Below, piece after piece: positions 8,245 through 16,637 of a DNA stretch of 64,000 nt (position 1 is the first letter of the stretch; every line of letters starts with the position of its first letter). The stretch spans positions 1-64,000 of the forward strand of contig NZ_JAJNKB010000002.1 of assembly GCF_021533195.1 (NCBI RefSeq). The letters run 5' to 3'. Source of the DNA: Portibacter marinus (GTDB lineage Bacteria > Bacteroidota > Bacteroidia > Chitinophagales > Saprospiraceae). The notes below the pieces were generated by a model. The model made no database searches and had not been told where the DNA came from. It saw only the letters and a list, made by a program, of their open reading frames with translations. The translations under genes were made by a program, and so were the position numbers.

Positions 8245-9504
8245 CTAGTTGCCCTTCAGAGAATTGACATTGGTCACGCCAATTAGTCGATCATATCTTG
8301 CACCCAATTGTCGGTAGTAAACCAGTATGGTGTAGTCGTTTTCTGTCTCAAACCAGTTGCTTTCTGTTACTTCATAATTGATTTGATTATTTCCATCTAT
8401 GGCTGCATACAAATAGTTGTAGTATCCTTGCTTTAGAAGAATTTCTGCCTGATAAGCGCCAATTTCTTCGTTGTATTCCATCTTATTTTCCGGATAAAAA
8501 TTCCAACTGCTGAATTCTCCGACGACATAAACATCATGTTCATAGATGGGTTGGCTTGAATCAAGCGTGAAAATAACATTGGTGTACTCTGAAGTTGCCT
8601 TTCCATTTCGAAGACTTCCTTCATAATTTGGAACAAAAACACCATTCCCTTCTCGGTAAAAAATATAATTCTTGGTCTCTCTTCTCAGGTCTTTTTTAAG
8701 TAAAACATCAATGCCATAAGTGTTGATTTCAATGGCCTCTGTCCGGTCTGAATTTAACTGAATATCTCTGGTATCAAAATATCTAAACTCCTTCCCAGCC
8801 GGGAATGTGGAAACGCCAAACTTGTTAAAATTGATTTGATCTCCAATAGCGGTCAATGGTTTAATATTCGTAATCGCATTGTCCCAGCGATCATTCTGAG
8901 TGATGGTTACCGAAAGCTCATTCATTGCATCACTGATGTAGAACTTATTTAGGTCAACTTCAAAATCAATCCGCTGATGAGTATTGTACAAAGATGCATC
9001 TAAGGCGGGTAAAACATCAGCAGTGATGTTTACCAAAGGCTCAACTACCATGAATCTTCTGGTCATAATGACCAGATTACTTTCATCCTCGTCCATAACG
9101 GTCAATACATAATTACCAGAGATTTTCCATGAAGTTCTTTGGTTCGGTAGCAGTAATTCATAGTGCGTGTAATCATGGATGGTCTGGTTGGAAAAAGTGG
9201 CTCTCTGAATATCTTCTTCGTTGAATCCTTCTAGATATTCTAGTTCTCCAATTTTCGTAGGATACCAATCCTTATCGCAATGCTGAATCGAATAGACATA
9301 ATCCTTATTGCCACCCTCCAAATCATCAAAGGTCAGTTTCAGTCTGCCACTTGAATTCAGGTCAATTATAGGTGCCGAAGTGGGCAATGAGGAGTGATGG
9401 AATTTGACGCTTTTAATGTGTTCGAAATAAACCTCGTTTTGGATAGGTTGGCCGAATAGTAATGCAGCTGAGCAAATCGCCCATAGGATCAATGTGAATC
9501 TCAA
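8245..9504 (-). CDS. Type IX secretion system plug protein (DUF5103)
   Basis: The 419-residue exported protein has a signal peptide ending near LLFGQ and the DUF5103 layout: an N-terminal beta-rich domain with KVSIQHCDKDW-like sequence (here YSIQHCDKDWYPT), a middle part with FPAGKEFRYFDTRD, and a C-terminal Ig-like domain with VVGEFSSWNF. In flavobacterial T9SS the homologous plug protein closes the lateral pore of the SprA translocon, which fits the T9SS cargo at the window start. The start codon is TTG at 9504. No ATG precedes the signal peptide in frame, and a second TTG four codons later is possible. It lies between DUF6503 and DUF2064 genes in one operon. Confidence 0.88.
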   Translation of the reverse strand: MRFTLILWAICSAALLFGQPIQNEVYFEHIKSVKFHHSSLPTSAPIIDLNSSGRLKLTFDDLEGGNKDYVYSIQHCDKDWYPTKIGELEYLEGFNEEDIQRATFSNQTIHDYTHYELLLPNQRTSWKISGNYVLTVMDEDESNLVIMTRRFMVVEPLVNITADVLPALDASLYNTHQRIDFEVDLNKFYISDAMNELSVTITQNDRWDNAITNIKPLTAIGDQINFNKFGVSTFPAGKEFRYFDTRDIQLNSDRTEAIEINTYGIDVLLKKDLRRETKNYIFYREGNGVFVPNYEGSLRNGKATSEYTNVIFTLDSSQPIYEHDVYVVGEFSSWNFYPENKMEYNEEIGAYQAEILLKQGYYNYLYAAIDGNNQINYEVTESNWFETENDYTILVYYRQLGARYDRLIGVTNVNSLKGN

Positions 9505-9545
9505 ATTATTCTTTTTAAATAGACGCTGTAACTCTGGTTATTATT

Positions 9546-10181
9546 TTAAAGTTTCTTATAAGTTATGTTTTCTTCGGCTAAAAACTTCCGATCTGGTAAC
9601 ACAAACCATTTTAACTGACCAGGCAAAAGCATGTTCTGAAATTTTATTTTATCATTTAATTCAATGGTTTCTCCATTTTCAAAGGTTCCATCTTTCGAGA
9701 ATTCAATGACATCTAATTCAGCATTTTCAGGATCAAAATAGAATTTCCAGGTATCGGTACCTACAGTTGGATCATAAGTAACGGTAATCACCTGGTACGC
9801 TTTGTTCTTAAAATATTTCACTTCAATATCATGGTGAATAATTGTACCAGTATCTTTCAGTTTCATTGGCATTCCTATTAAGTATCTGAAATAGTCGTTA
9901 TACATTTTTGCGCGGTCACAATTTTCGCAGGGAAAGGAATAGACTGTTGAGTCTTGACGCATGGTAAATTTATTTTCCTTGATATCTAAAGTTAGAAATC
10001 GATCAGTGGTGGTTATTCTATCTTTTCTCCTAACCATAGAATGGATGTCAATGGCAGCCTGTAATTGATGCCATCTATCTTTAGGGTCGTGATGTTGAAT
10101 TGATCTATCGATCAGTTGGACGGCCTCTGATTGTGAGTAAGCAAAATGCGTGAGGAATAAAAAGAGTATGATTTGTTTCAT
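9546..10181 (-). CDS. DUF6503 family exported protein
   Basis: The 211-residue protein has a short signal peptide (MKQIILFLFLTHFAYSQ) and a mature beta-rich part. The segments EAVQLIDRSIQHHDP, MYNDYFRYLIGMPMKLKD and WKFYFDPENAEL are typical of the DUF6503 family, whose members resemble lipoprotein-carrier type folds. A Cys pair (PCENC) may form a disulfide. The frame opens at a TTG two codons upstream, but the ATG at 10181 is the better start. The T9SS plug gene follows 41 bases downstream on the same strand, so the two are probably co-transcribed. The molecular role is unknown. Confidence 0.75.
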   Translation of the reverse strand: MKQIILFLFLTHFAYSQSEAVQLIDRSIQHHDPKDRWHQLQAAIDIHSMVRRKDRITTTDRFLTLDIKENKFTMRQDSTVYSFPCENCDRAKMYNDYFRYLIGMPMKLKDTGTIIHHDIEVKYFKNKAYQVITVTYDPTVGTDTWKFYFDPENAELDVIEFSKDGTFENGETIELNDKIKFQNMLLPGQLKWFVLPDRKFLAEENITYKKL

Positions 10182-10236
10182 CCGCAATATTAAGGATGAT
10201 GTGGGTTAGTAACAAATAATTCTGTCTGAATTAAAG

Positions 10237-10273
10237 ACAAAAAAAGTCCTGGACTCTCTAAAATCCAGAACTT
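10237..10273 (-). terminator. Terminator of the coiled-coil/HhH gene (minus strand)
   Basis: Read on the minus strand, AAGTTCTGGA pairs with TCCAGGACTT with one G-U pair and is followed by TTTTTTT. It is well placed to end the transcript of the gene at 10470-11300 before the next minus-strand gene. Confidence 0.7.
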
Positions 10274-10469
10274 ATAATTAAAAGGTTCTAATAGTTTCAA
10301 CGGACTATTAGAAAACGCAATGAAAAAGATTGTCTTTTCCGGTTTCAAATTCCATTTTAATCAATACAAATGTATACAGGAATGGATGGCTAGTAAAGAA
10401 TTTTTGCAAATGGTTTGGTCAATTAAGCGGCATTCATATCGTATTGTTGCTTTCTTTCTGATAAGCAAA

Positions 10470-11300
10470 TCAGCCTTTGACTTTAGCCAGGTATTCATCA
10501 AGAATGTCCCATTGGCCTTTTTCTGCAATTCTTGCTTGAATAGGCCAGTTTAAGGGGTCTACTCCTGAGAATTGGTCTCCTTCCAGTTCCAGCATAGCCT
10601 TCAGTTCTGCAATCTTGGTTGAGGCAAGATCTGAGAAGGTGATAATTTTATGTTTGTTCAGAACTCTTTGAACTTCTGGCGTTATACCATATAAATAGGT
10701 GAGGTCTTTGTTCTTTTTAGATTCAGAAAAACCACTGGAAAGCATATCAGTTGAAAAAGTCTTTCCGGAATATTTGTTTTTATAAAAATCGTAGGGATTT
10801 TCAGCCTTGGTTTTTTTCTTCTTTTTCTTTGATTTCTTTTCTGTTCTAATCGGTTCTAAGCCTTTATCATGATTCAAATTGAAAGACTTTTGCCTGGCTT
10901 TTACAATACTTTTTTCTAACTCTTCTAAAAAGATTTGATAATCATTCACATAATCTTTCTTTGGCTCGGAATCTTTCTTTAGGTTCTTAATTTCATTTTT
11001 CAGTGCAAGATTTTCTGCTGCCAGAACTGAGGAAGTTACATTAGGAACAGGTGGAGTAGTATTTCGAAACTCAATTTTTAATTTTTCTATTTCAGAATGA
11101 GTACGAGCCAAATCTTCTTCGAGCCTTTCTTTTGCTTTTAATTGATTTGCAAGTGCGATATTTTGATTAGAAGCATTCAGGACTTGCGCTTGAAGACTAT
11201 TATATTGTGCTTTATTAAAAAAGGATATGATCAAACCACCCAAAACTGTTCCGGTAAGAAAGGCGATTACAGGCAGTAGTTCACATATGAAGTCCCACAT
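10470..11300 (-). CDS. Membrane-anchored coiled-coil protein with C-terminal helix-hairpin-helix domain
   Basis: The 276-residue protein has one transmembrane helix near the N-terminus (PVIAFLTGTVLGGLIISFF), a long heptad-rich coiled coil (about residues 30-140), a very basic linker with nine Lys in a short run, and a C-terminal domain of about 75 residues (LTYLYGITPEVQRVLNKHKI ... FSDLASTKIAELKAML) that resembles the helix-hairpin-helix domains annotated as predicted 5' DNA nuclease/H3TH in Bacteroidota. The HhH part could bind DNA or another protein. No nuclease catalytic residues are evident, so an enzyme call is not justified. The start MWDF is preferred over one 10 codons upstream because it lies just before the membrane helix. 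It ends in a minus-strand terminator. Confidence 0.6.
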   Translation of the reverse strand: MWDFICELLPVIAFLTGTVLGGLIISFFNKAQYNSLQAQVLNASNQNIALANQLKAKERLEEDLARTHSEIEKLKIEFRNTTPPVPNVTSSVLAAENLALKNEIKNLKKDSEPKKDYVNDYQIFLEELEKSIVKARQKSFNLNHDKGLEPIRTEKKSKKKKKKTKAENPYDFYKNKYSGKTFSTDMLSSGFSESKKNKDLTYLYGITPEVQRVLNKHKIITFSDLASTKIAELKAMLELEGDQFSGVDPLNWPIQARIAEKGQWDILDEYLAKVKG

Positions 11301-11502
11301 AGGATAATTTGCATTTCTACAAAAATACACCGGAATGTCGTGAAAAACAGCTCAAGTAGGCAGAATTCTAGCCTTTCGACAAGAATTTTACATAGATCAT
11401 TATTGGCTGCCCAATTATATAGGGGGATAATATAAATAAGTGTCAAAAACCAGATAAAAATACTGAATTGTCATTTCCAGAATGTTAGGAATTACAAAAG
11501 AA

Positions 11503-12399
11503 CTATGTCATTGCCACTATTGAACCTATTCCAAATAGCAATACAAAGAGTAAAGTGGATAAAGCAAGCTGCTTTAATAGTGGATCTATTAATACAGCTT
11601 GTTTACGCTCAACCACTGCTTTAACATGGATAACAAACAATGGCAGTGACAGTAGAAATAGAAATTGCCATAAAGATTCAAATCTTAGTAAAACAAATAA
11701 AATACTGGCAAGGATGCCAGTGCAGATTAATACTGCGTGATAGAAAACCGCTTTTTTCCTACCTACTCTTACCGGTATAGATTTTTTGCCAGCCACTTTA
11801 TCTGATTCGATATCTCTGATATTATTAACATTTAATACCGCTACAGAGAAGAATCCGCAAGTGATGGCTGGCAAAAGGATATCTCTGTCAAGGAAGCCAT
11901 TATGCAAATAGAAAGTTCCGCACACCGCTACGAATCCAAAAAAGATCAATACTGAAATATCTCCTAGTCCCACATATCCATAGGGATTACTGCCCATCGT
12001 GTAATAAATAGCGGCAGCAATAGAACCCACTCCCAGAATCAGAAAAATTAGCATAGTCCAGTCAAGAGCAAGGCTCAGCGCTAAGAGTGTCACTCCGCTA
12101 GCTAAAGATAGGAAAGTGAAAACAATAATGACACGTCGCATTGCATTAGGTGAGATTTCCCCAGATTGGACAGAACGTTGAGGTCCTAATCTTTCATCGT
12201 GGTCTGCACCATTTACAAAGTCTCCATAGTCATTCGCCAGATTGGATAAGATTTGTAAAAATATGGTCGTGACCAATGTTAAAATCACTACATCCCACTT
12301 ATAGGAGGCATATGCTGCGGCAGTAAAACTTCCCATACCTACACAGGCCAGGGAAAGTGGCAGCGTTCGCAATCTGAATGCTTTAAGCCATCTCTTCAT
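11503..12399 (-). CDS. menA: 1,4-dihydroxy-2-naphthoate polyprenyltransferase (menaquinone synthesis)
   Basis: The 298-residue UbiA-family membrane enzyme has eight to nine hydrophobic helices and both Asp-rich motifs: NLANDYGDFVNGADHDE (about residues 53-69), which binds the Mg-diphosphate of the prenyl donor, and NNIRDIESDKVAGKKS (about residues 191-206). The motif LGPQRSVQSGEISP after the first Asp motif is characteristic of MenA rather than UbiA. It attaches the polyprenyl chain to DHNA in the inner membrane, giving demethylmenaquinone. It stands alone on the minus strand with 172 bases before the next gene. A menaquinone-based respiratory chain fits a Bacteroidota host and the nearby cytochromes. 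Confidence 0.93.
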   Translation of the reverse strand: MKRWLKAFRLRTLPLSLACVGMGSFTAAAYASYKWDVVILTLVTTIFLQILSNLANDYGDFVNGADHDERLGPQRSVQSGEISPNAMRRVIIVFTFLSLASGVTLLALSLALDWTMLIFLILGVGSIAAAIYYTMGSNPYGYVGLGDISVLIFFGFVAVCGTFYLHNGFLDRDILLPAITCGFFSVAVLNVNNIRDIESDKVAGKKSIPVRVGRKKAVFYHAVLICTGILASILFVLLRFESLWQFLFLLSLPLFVIHVKAVVERKQAVLIDPLLKQLALSTLLFVLLFGIGSIVAMT

Positions 12400-12496
12400 A
12401 TATATTCAAATAAGGAAGCAAATTAAGGCATTAAAGCTGTAATCAAAAAATTAACCTTCTGCCAACATTACTTAACTTTTTCATAGCACATGTGAG

Positions 12497-12529
12497 TTGT
12501 AAAGTAACCTATATTGACCTTATATTTTG
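12497..12529 (+). promoter_or_regulatory. Candidate promoter of the duplicated-domain protein gene
   Basis: TTG at 12497-12499 and TATATTTTG at 12521-12529 are 21 bases apart. The second element resembles the Bacteroidota -7 box TAnnTTTG with one extra base. Transcription would start about 12 bases before the ATG at 12548. Confidence 0.35.
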
Positions 12530-12547
12530 TAATTAAAATTTGATATC

Positions 12548-13264
12548 ATGTTAAATACTAGAATATTTTCAACCGGTATCATCCTACTAATATCAATTAC
12601 AAGCAGTTTTGCAGCCTACATAGATGGAATTTGGCAAGTCAATAGGTCGAATGATTTAGTCGAAATTAAAGCAACCAATTATGGGCTAAAAGCAAAATTT
12701 CTGAATTCTAATGATTGGATCCATTATGATAGGGTTCGTGACGACATCTACGAAGATAGAAAGGGTAATCGTTATTACATCAAGACCAATAATCGAATGA
12801 CCTGGGAGAGCAGAGATGGCAGACGCGTTATCAATTTAGAAAAATCGAATATTCAGAATAGAAGAGGGAGAAGTTATGATGACTACGAGTATGGTTATGA
12901 CTATGAAAATCGAAGAAGAAGATCGAATGGCAATCGCGGAAATGGAAGGAGGTTCAATCAGCACATCTGCTCTTCCGCTTGTGGAACCACATGTGGCATG
13001 GGAGTAGGATATAGAGACGATGGTATGTCAGGCACGTGGACCAATCGATGGAGAAATGTGGTGGCTTATGTAGAGTTTGATGGATATAGTGTTCGAATGC
13101 GTACCAATAATTCAAAAAAATGGACGACTTATAGAAGAACGAATTCACGAAAATTACATTTTGAAGATCGATGGGGCAATCGATTGAGATTTAAAAACAA
13201 TGGACGATTGCAATGGAGAAGAGCCGATGGGCGTCGAAATATTGATTTAACCAGAGATTACTGA
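12548..13264 (+). CDS. Secreted protein with two tandem copies of a short beta-rich domain
   Basis: I do not recognise a named family. The 238-residue protein has a signal peptide (residues 1-22, ending SSFAA) and two related segments. Residues about 25-100 run from DGIWQVNR to WESRDGRRVINLEK, and residues about 160-236 from SGTWTNRW to WRRADGRRNIDLTRDY. Both copies contain a G-N-R-aromatic step (GNRYYIK / GNRLRFK) and a closing DGRR-I-L element, so they arose by internal duplication. The linker is rich in Arg, Tyr and Gly and includes CSSACGTTCG with three cysteines. The very basic composition suggests binding to an acidic surface, DNA or polysaccharide, but this is inference. A hairpin terminator follows. 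Confidence 0.6.
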   Translation: MLNTRIFSTGIILLISITSSFAAYIDGIWQVNRSNDLVEIKATNYGLKAKFLNSNDWIHYDRVRDDIYEDRKGNRYYIKTNNRMTWESRDGRRVINLEKSNIQNRRGRSYDDYEYGYDYENRRRRSNGNRGNGRRFNQHICSSACGTTCGMGVGYRDDGMSGTWTNRWRNVVAYVEFDGYSVRMRTNNSKKWTTYRRTNSRKLHFEDRWGNRLRFKNNGRLQWRRADGRRNIDLTRDY

Positions 13265-13335
13265 TTACAGTCGTCAGTTTTTAAAATCGTTAATTGATCT
13301 AAGAAAGAAGCATAGCAATAGATTTTTAAGTGATG

Positions 13336-13368
13336 GTCCTCGCGCTACAAATAGTGAGGACAATTTTT
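13336..13368 (+). terminator. Terminator after the duplicated-domain protein gene
   Basis: GTCCTC (13336-13341) pairs with GAGGAC (13356-13361) and is followed by AATTTTTATT. It lies 71 bases after the stop codon at 13264. Confidence 0.6.
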
Positions 13369-13489
13369 ATTGCCAGCTATTATAATAAGGTAGGTATCTC
13401 AAGCGTATAATTAAAGTCTACTTCAATTAAACTTTCATTTAATCTGGTCATATTTACATTTCTATTCTTAAGAATCATTAACTCGATCA

Positions 13490-15895
13490 ATGGCTAAAAG
13501 GAAAAAAACAACTTTCTTAAAATGGAAGAATTTCTTTAAAAAACTAAGCTGGAAGCATTGGGCTTTAATTGCTGTAATAATGCCATTCCTCTTTGTTTTC
13601 TTTATATTCATATTGGTAAGAACAGGTTCTATAGGGGAACTACCTACTGCAGAGGAAATGGCACAAATCAAGAATCCTGTCAGTTCTTCCTTGTTGGATG
13701 CTAAAGGTGAATTAATTGCCGAATATTACATAGAAAATCGCACCAATGTCGAGTTAGACCAGATCAGTCCATACTTTTTGGATGCGCTGATTGCTACTGA
13801 AGATGCCAGGTTTTATAAACACTCCGGAATAGACTACAGAAGTTTGGGCAGAGTAGCGGTTAAGACATTGCTTTTGCAAAAGGAGTCCAGTGGCGGTGGC
13901 AGTACAATTACTCAGCAATTGGTGAAAAATGTATTTAAGAGGAAAAGATATGGTATTCTGACCTTGCCGATAAACAAATTTAGCGAAATCATTGCGGCGC
14001 ACCGTTTGGAGAATATCTATAGCAAAGAGGAAATCCTAAAATTATATGTAAATACGGTTTCTTTCGGAGAGAGAGCTTTTGGAATTAATACAGCATCCAA
14101 TCGATTTTTTAATAAAATTCCCAAAGATCTGTCTTTGCCGGAAGCTGCCACATTGGTAGGAATTCTCAAAGCGCCCACACGATACAGTCCCAGATTGCAT
14201 CCTGAGCGTTCTAAGCAAAGAAGAAATGTGGTCATCAGCCAAATGCATAAATATGGCTACATCGACCAGGAAACCAAAGATTCTGCTCAACTTGCGGAGT
14301 TTAACCTTGATTACCTGTCTCCACAAGGAGAGAGATTAATCGCCTATGCGAAGAATCATGTAAAAAAAGAATTTGAAAAGATAAAGGAAGCATTTCCTAA
14401 AGCGGATGGCACGACCTATAGTTTGTATACGGATGGATTGCGTATTCACACTACTCTGGATAAGCAGTTACAGAGAGATGCAGAGAATATTGTGGCGAAA
14501 ACAATGCCTGATATTCAAAAGCAATTCTGGGCTGGCTGGGCTAATTCCAGTCCGTTCAAAGGTAGTACCAGAGTAATAGACGATGCCATTCACAGACATC
14601 CTATTTACCAGAGATTAAAAGCACAGGGAAAATCCAAAGAGGAGATCCTTGAACCATTTATCACCAAGGCGGAACGGCGAGTCTGGACATGGGATGGCTA
14701 TGAAGACAAAGAAATCACGATAATTGATAGCATTAAACACTATTTAACCTTACTTCAAAGCGGTATGATGGCTGTTGATCCGAGAAATGGTGCCATCAAA
14801 GTATGGGTAGGTGGAAATGATTTTGGTGAGTTCCAATATGATAATGTTAGTTCTGCAAGACAAGTTGGCTCTACATTTAAGCCCATTACATATCTTGTTG
14901 CTATTGAAAAGGACATTGATCCGTGCACGTTCTATCCTAATGAATTACGTACTTACGTAGATTATAAAGATTGGACGCCCGGTAATGCAGGAGGAGAATA
15001 TGGTGGTTCTTATTCACTACAAGGTGCACTTGCGCACTCCGTCAATACAGTTTCTGTGCAGCTTATCATGGAAATGGGTGCTGATAATGTTGTCAAAAAA
15101 GCATATGAATTGGGAGTAGAGTCCAAACTACCAGCAGTACCTTCTATCGTATTAGGAACGGCGGATGTCAGCATGGTCGAAATGATGAAAGTTTACAGCG
15201 TGTTTGCCAATGGAGGATACACTATAGAACCCTACATCATCGAAAAAATCGAAAATTATAAAGGAGAAGTGCTTTGGGAGAGAACACCTTATGAACCTGA
15301 AAGAGTGGTCGATAAAGAAGATGCTGATGTATTGATTCAAATGCTTCAGAATGGAACTGAATTTGGATCTGGAAGTAGAATTAAATCGTACGGTCTACCA
15401 GTCCATATTGCAGGAAAGACAGGTACTACACAGAACCAATCAGATGGATGGTTCATTGGAGCAGCTCCCAACCTGGTAGCAGGTGCCTGGGTAGGGACCG
15501 ATGATAGAAGAATTCATTTCCGAAGTTTGTCAACAGGCTCAGGAGGGAGGACTGCTTTGCCTTTGGTTGGTCAACTTTTCAGGAAAGCCTATGCCAATAG
15601 AAGAATTACTCCGATGGCATTTGATACGTCAAATTTTGTGCTGATGTGCCCTGATTACAGTGAAATGGAGGCAGATGATATGAATAGATGGAGAGTTGCC
15701 CAATTAGAAAGGAGAGATAATGATTTGCTCCGGGTTCTGGAAAATGTATTTACCGGAAATGGGAGACCAGATGCTGAGGCTGAGGGGGAGGATAGACCAA
15801 GGCGAAGAAACAGTAATCAGGACAGAAGAAGGCGTAAAAAGAAAGATCGTCCAACGCTCAAAGAAAGATTGGAGAAGATATTTGGTGACGGGTGA
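13490..15895 (+). CDS. Class A penicillin-binding protein (PBP1A-type peptidoglycan synthase)
   Basis: The 801-residue bifunctional enzyme polymerises and cross-links peptidoglycan at the inner membrane. It has a basic cytoplasmic N-terminus, one membrane helix (about residues 24-43), a GT51 glycosyltransferase domain with catalytic Glu104 in TEDARFYKHSGID and the GGGSTITQQL motif (about 135-144), and a transpeptidase domain with Ser461-X-X-Lys464 (STFK), SVN near residue 515 and Lys643-Thr-Gly-Thr. The length fits the family. The C-terminus ends in a strongly basic tail (RRRKKKDR). It has no close operon partner upstream, and the HTH regulator gene follows after 57 bases. Confidence 0.93.
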   Translation: MAKRKKTTFLKWKNFFKKLSWKHWALIAVIMPFLFVFFIFILVRTGSIGELPTAEEMAQIKNPVSSSLLDAKGELIAEYYIENRTNVELDQISPYFLDALIATEDARFYKHSGIDYRSLGRVAVKTLLLQKESSGGGSTITQQLVKNVFKRKRYGILTLPINKFSEIIAAHRLENIYSKEEILKLYVNTVSFGERAFGINTASNRFFNKIPKDLSLPEAATLVGILKAPTRYSPRLHPERSKQRRNVVISQMHKYGYIDQETKDSAQLAEFNLDYLSPQGERLIAYAKNHVKKEFEKIKEAFPKADGTTYSLYTDGLRIHTTLDKQLQRDAENIVAKTMPDIQKQFWAGWANSSPFKGSTRVIDDAIHRHPIYQRLKAQGKSKEEILEPFITKAERRVWTWDGYEDKEITIIDSIKHYLTLLQSGMMAVDPRNGAIKVWVGGNDFGEFQYDNVSSARQVGSTFKPITYLVAIEKDIDPCTFYPNELRTYVDYKDWTPGNAGGEYGGSYSLQGALAHSVNTVSVQLIMEMGADNVVKKAYELGVESKLPAVPSIVLGTADVSMVEMMKVYSVFANGGYTIEPYIIEKIENYKGEVLWERTPYEPERVVDKEDADVLIQMLQNGTEFGSGSRIKSYGLPVHIAGKTGTTQNQSDGWFIGAAPNLVAGAWVGTDDRRIHFRSLSTGSGGRTALPLVGQLFRKAYANRRITPMAFDTSNFVLMCPDYSEMEADDMNRWRVAQLERRDNDLLRVLENVFTGNGRPDAEAEGEDRPRRRNSNQDRRRRKKKDRPTLKERLEKIFGDG

Positions 15896-15952
15896 TTATA
15901 ATATTTAGTTATTTTAGCAAATATCTATGATTGTTTTGCTATCTGACTTAAT

Positions 15953-16636
15953 ATGGAGATCGTTGATAATTCCGGACTGATATATCAGTTTACCATAGGT
16001 CTAATTTTTCTGGCCACAGTGATTTTTTATCTTTCAATGTTTTTTTACTCGAAAAGGCTGACCACTTCTGTCATCAAACAGAAGAAAGCAGAGCAAGATC
16101 TTTTGATTTCAAATCTTAACCTTCAGAATGAGCGGATCGAAAAAGATAAAATTAGACTTGCCGAGCTAGCTGAACGCGAGCGAGCTAAAAGATTGGAACA
16201 GGAAAGGGATCTCCGCTCAAAAGAATTGGTTTCTAATACGCTGCTTTTTCAGAAACAGGTTGATCTACTCCTGAGATTAGATGAAAATCTAAAGGAAATT
16301 CCAGCCGAAGATCCTTCCAAGGCAAAAGTAAAGTTGAACAAGCTCAGAAGACTGATAAAATCAAATCTCAATCAGGAAGATACCTGGGACGAATTCAAGA
16401 TACAGTTTGAAAAGTTGCATCCAAGCTTTTTCGAAAAACTGAAGACATCTTTCCCTAAATTAACTGCGAATGATCTTCGACATTGCGCCTTCATGAAGAT
16501 GAGGATGAATACGAAAGAAATAGCCAGGTTGCTCAATATTAACCCCACGAGCGTCCAGATTTCCAGAGTAAGAATGAAGAAGAAAATGAATCTGGGGGCA
16601 GAAGAAGATTTGAAGCAATTCATAGCCGCATATTAG
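15953..16636 (+). CDS. Membrane-anchored coiled-coil transcription regulator (HTH)
   Basis: The 227-residue protein has one transmembrane helix (about residues 11-32), a charged coiled coil (about 40-130) and a C-terminal HTH region with FFEKLKTSFPKLTANDLRHC and TKEIARLLNINPTSVQISRVRMKKKM. The last segments are the LuxR-like DNA-binding end found in large TPR or two-component-propeller regulators of Bacteroidota, but here no periplasmic sensor, TPR or kinase domain precedes it. The stop is one base before the ATG of the sodium-solute symporter, so the two are translationally linked. I infer that it controls the symporters and the nearby SusCD locus, perhaps by sensing membrane or transporter state. 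Confidence 0.75.
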   Translation: MEIVDNSGLIYQFTIGLIFLATVIFYLSMFFYSKRLTTSVIKQKKAEQDLLISNLNLQNERIEKDKIRLAELAERERAKRLEQERDLRSKELVSNTLLFQKQVDLLLRLDENLKEIPAEDPSKAKVKLNKLRRLIKSNLNQEDTWDEFKIQFEKLHPSFFEKLKTSFPKLTANDLRHCAFMKMRMNTKEIARLLNINPTSVQISRVRMKKKMNLGAEEDLKQFIAAY

Positions 16637-16637
16637 G

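Noticed and set aside
10320-10553. 77-codon plus-strand open frame between the DUF6503 and coiled-coil genes
   Set aside because: Its second half lies antisense to the well-supported gene at 10470-11300 and its first half has no family features. The terminator just upstream belongs to the minus-strand gene.
10980-11120. Possible phage or mobile-element coiled-coil protein
   Set aside because: The gene has a membrane helix and a terminal HhH domain, its neighbours are housekeeping genes, and there is no integrase, att site or shift in base composition visible by eye.
15720-15908. 62-codon frame overlapping the 3' end of the PBP gene
   Set aside because: It arises from the Arg/Lys-rich tail of the PBP read in another frame and has no protein-like features.
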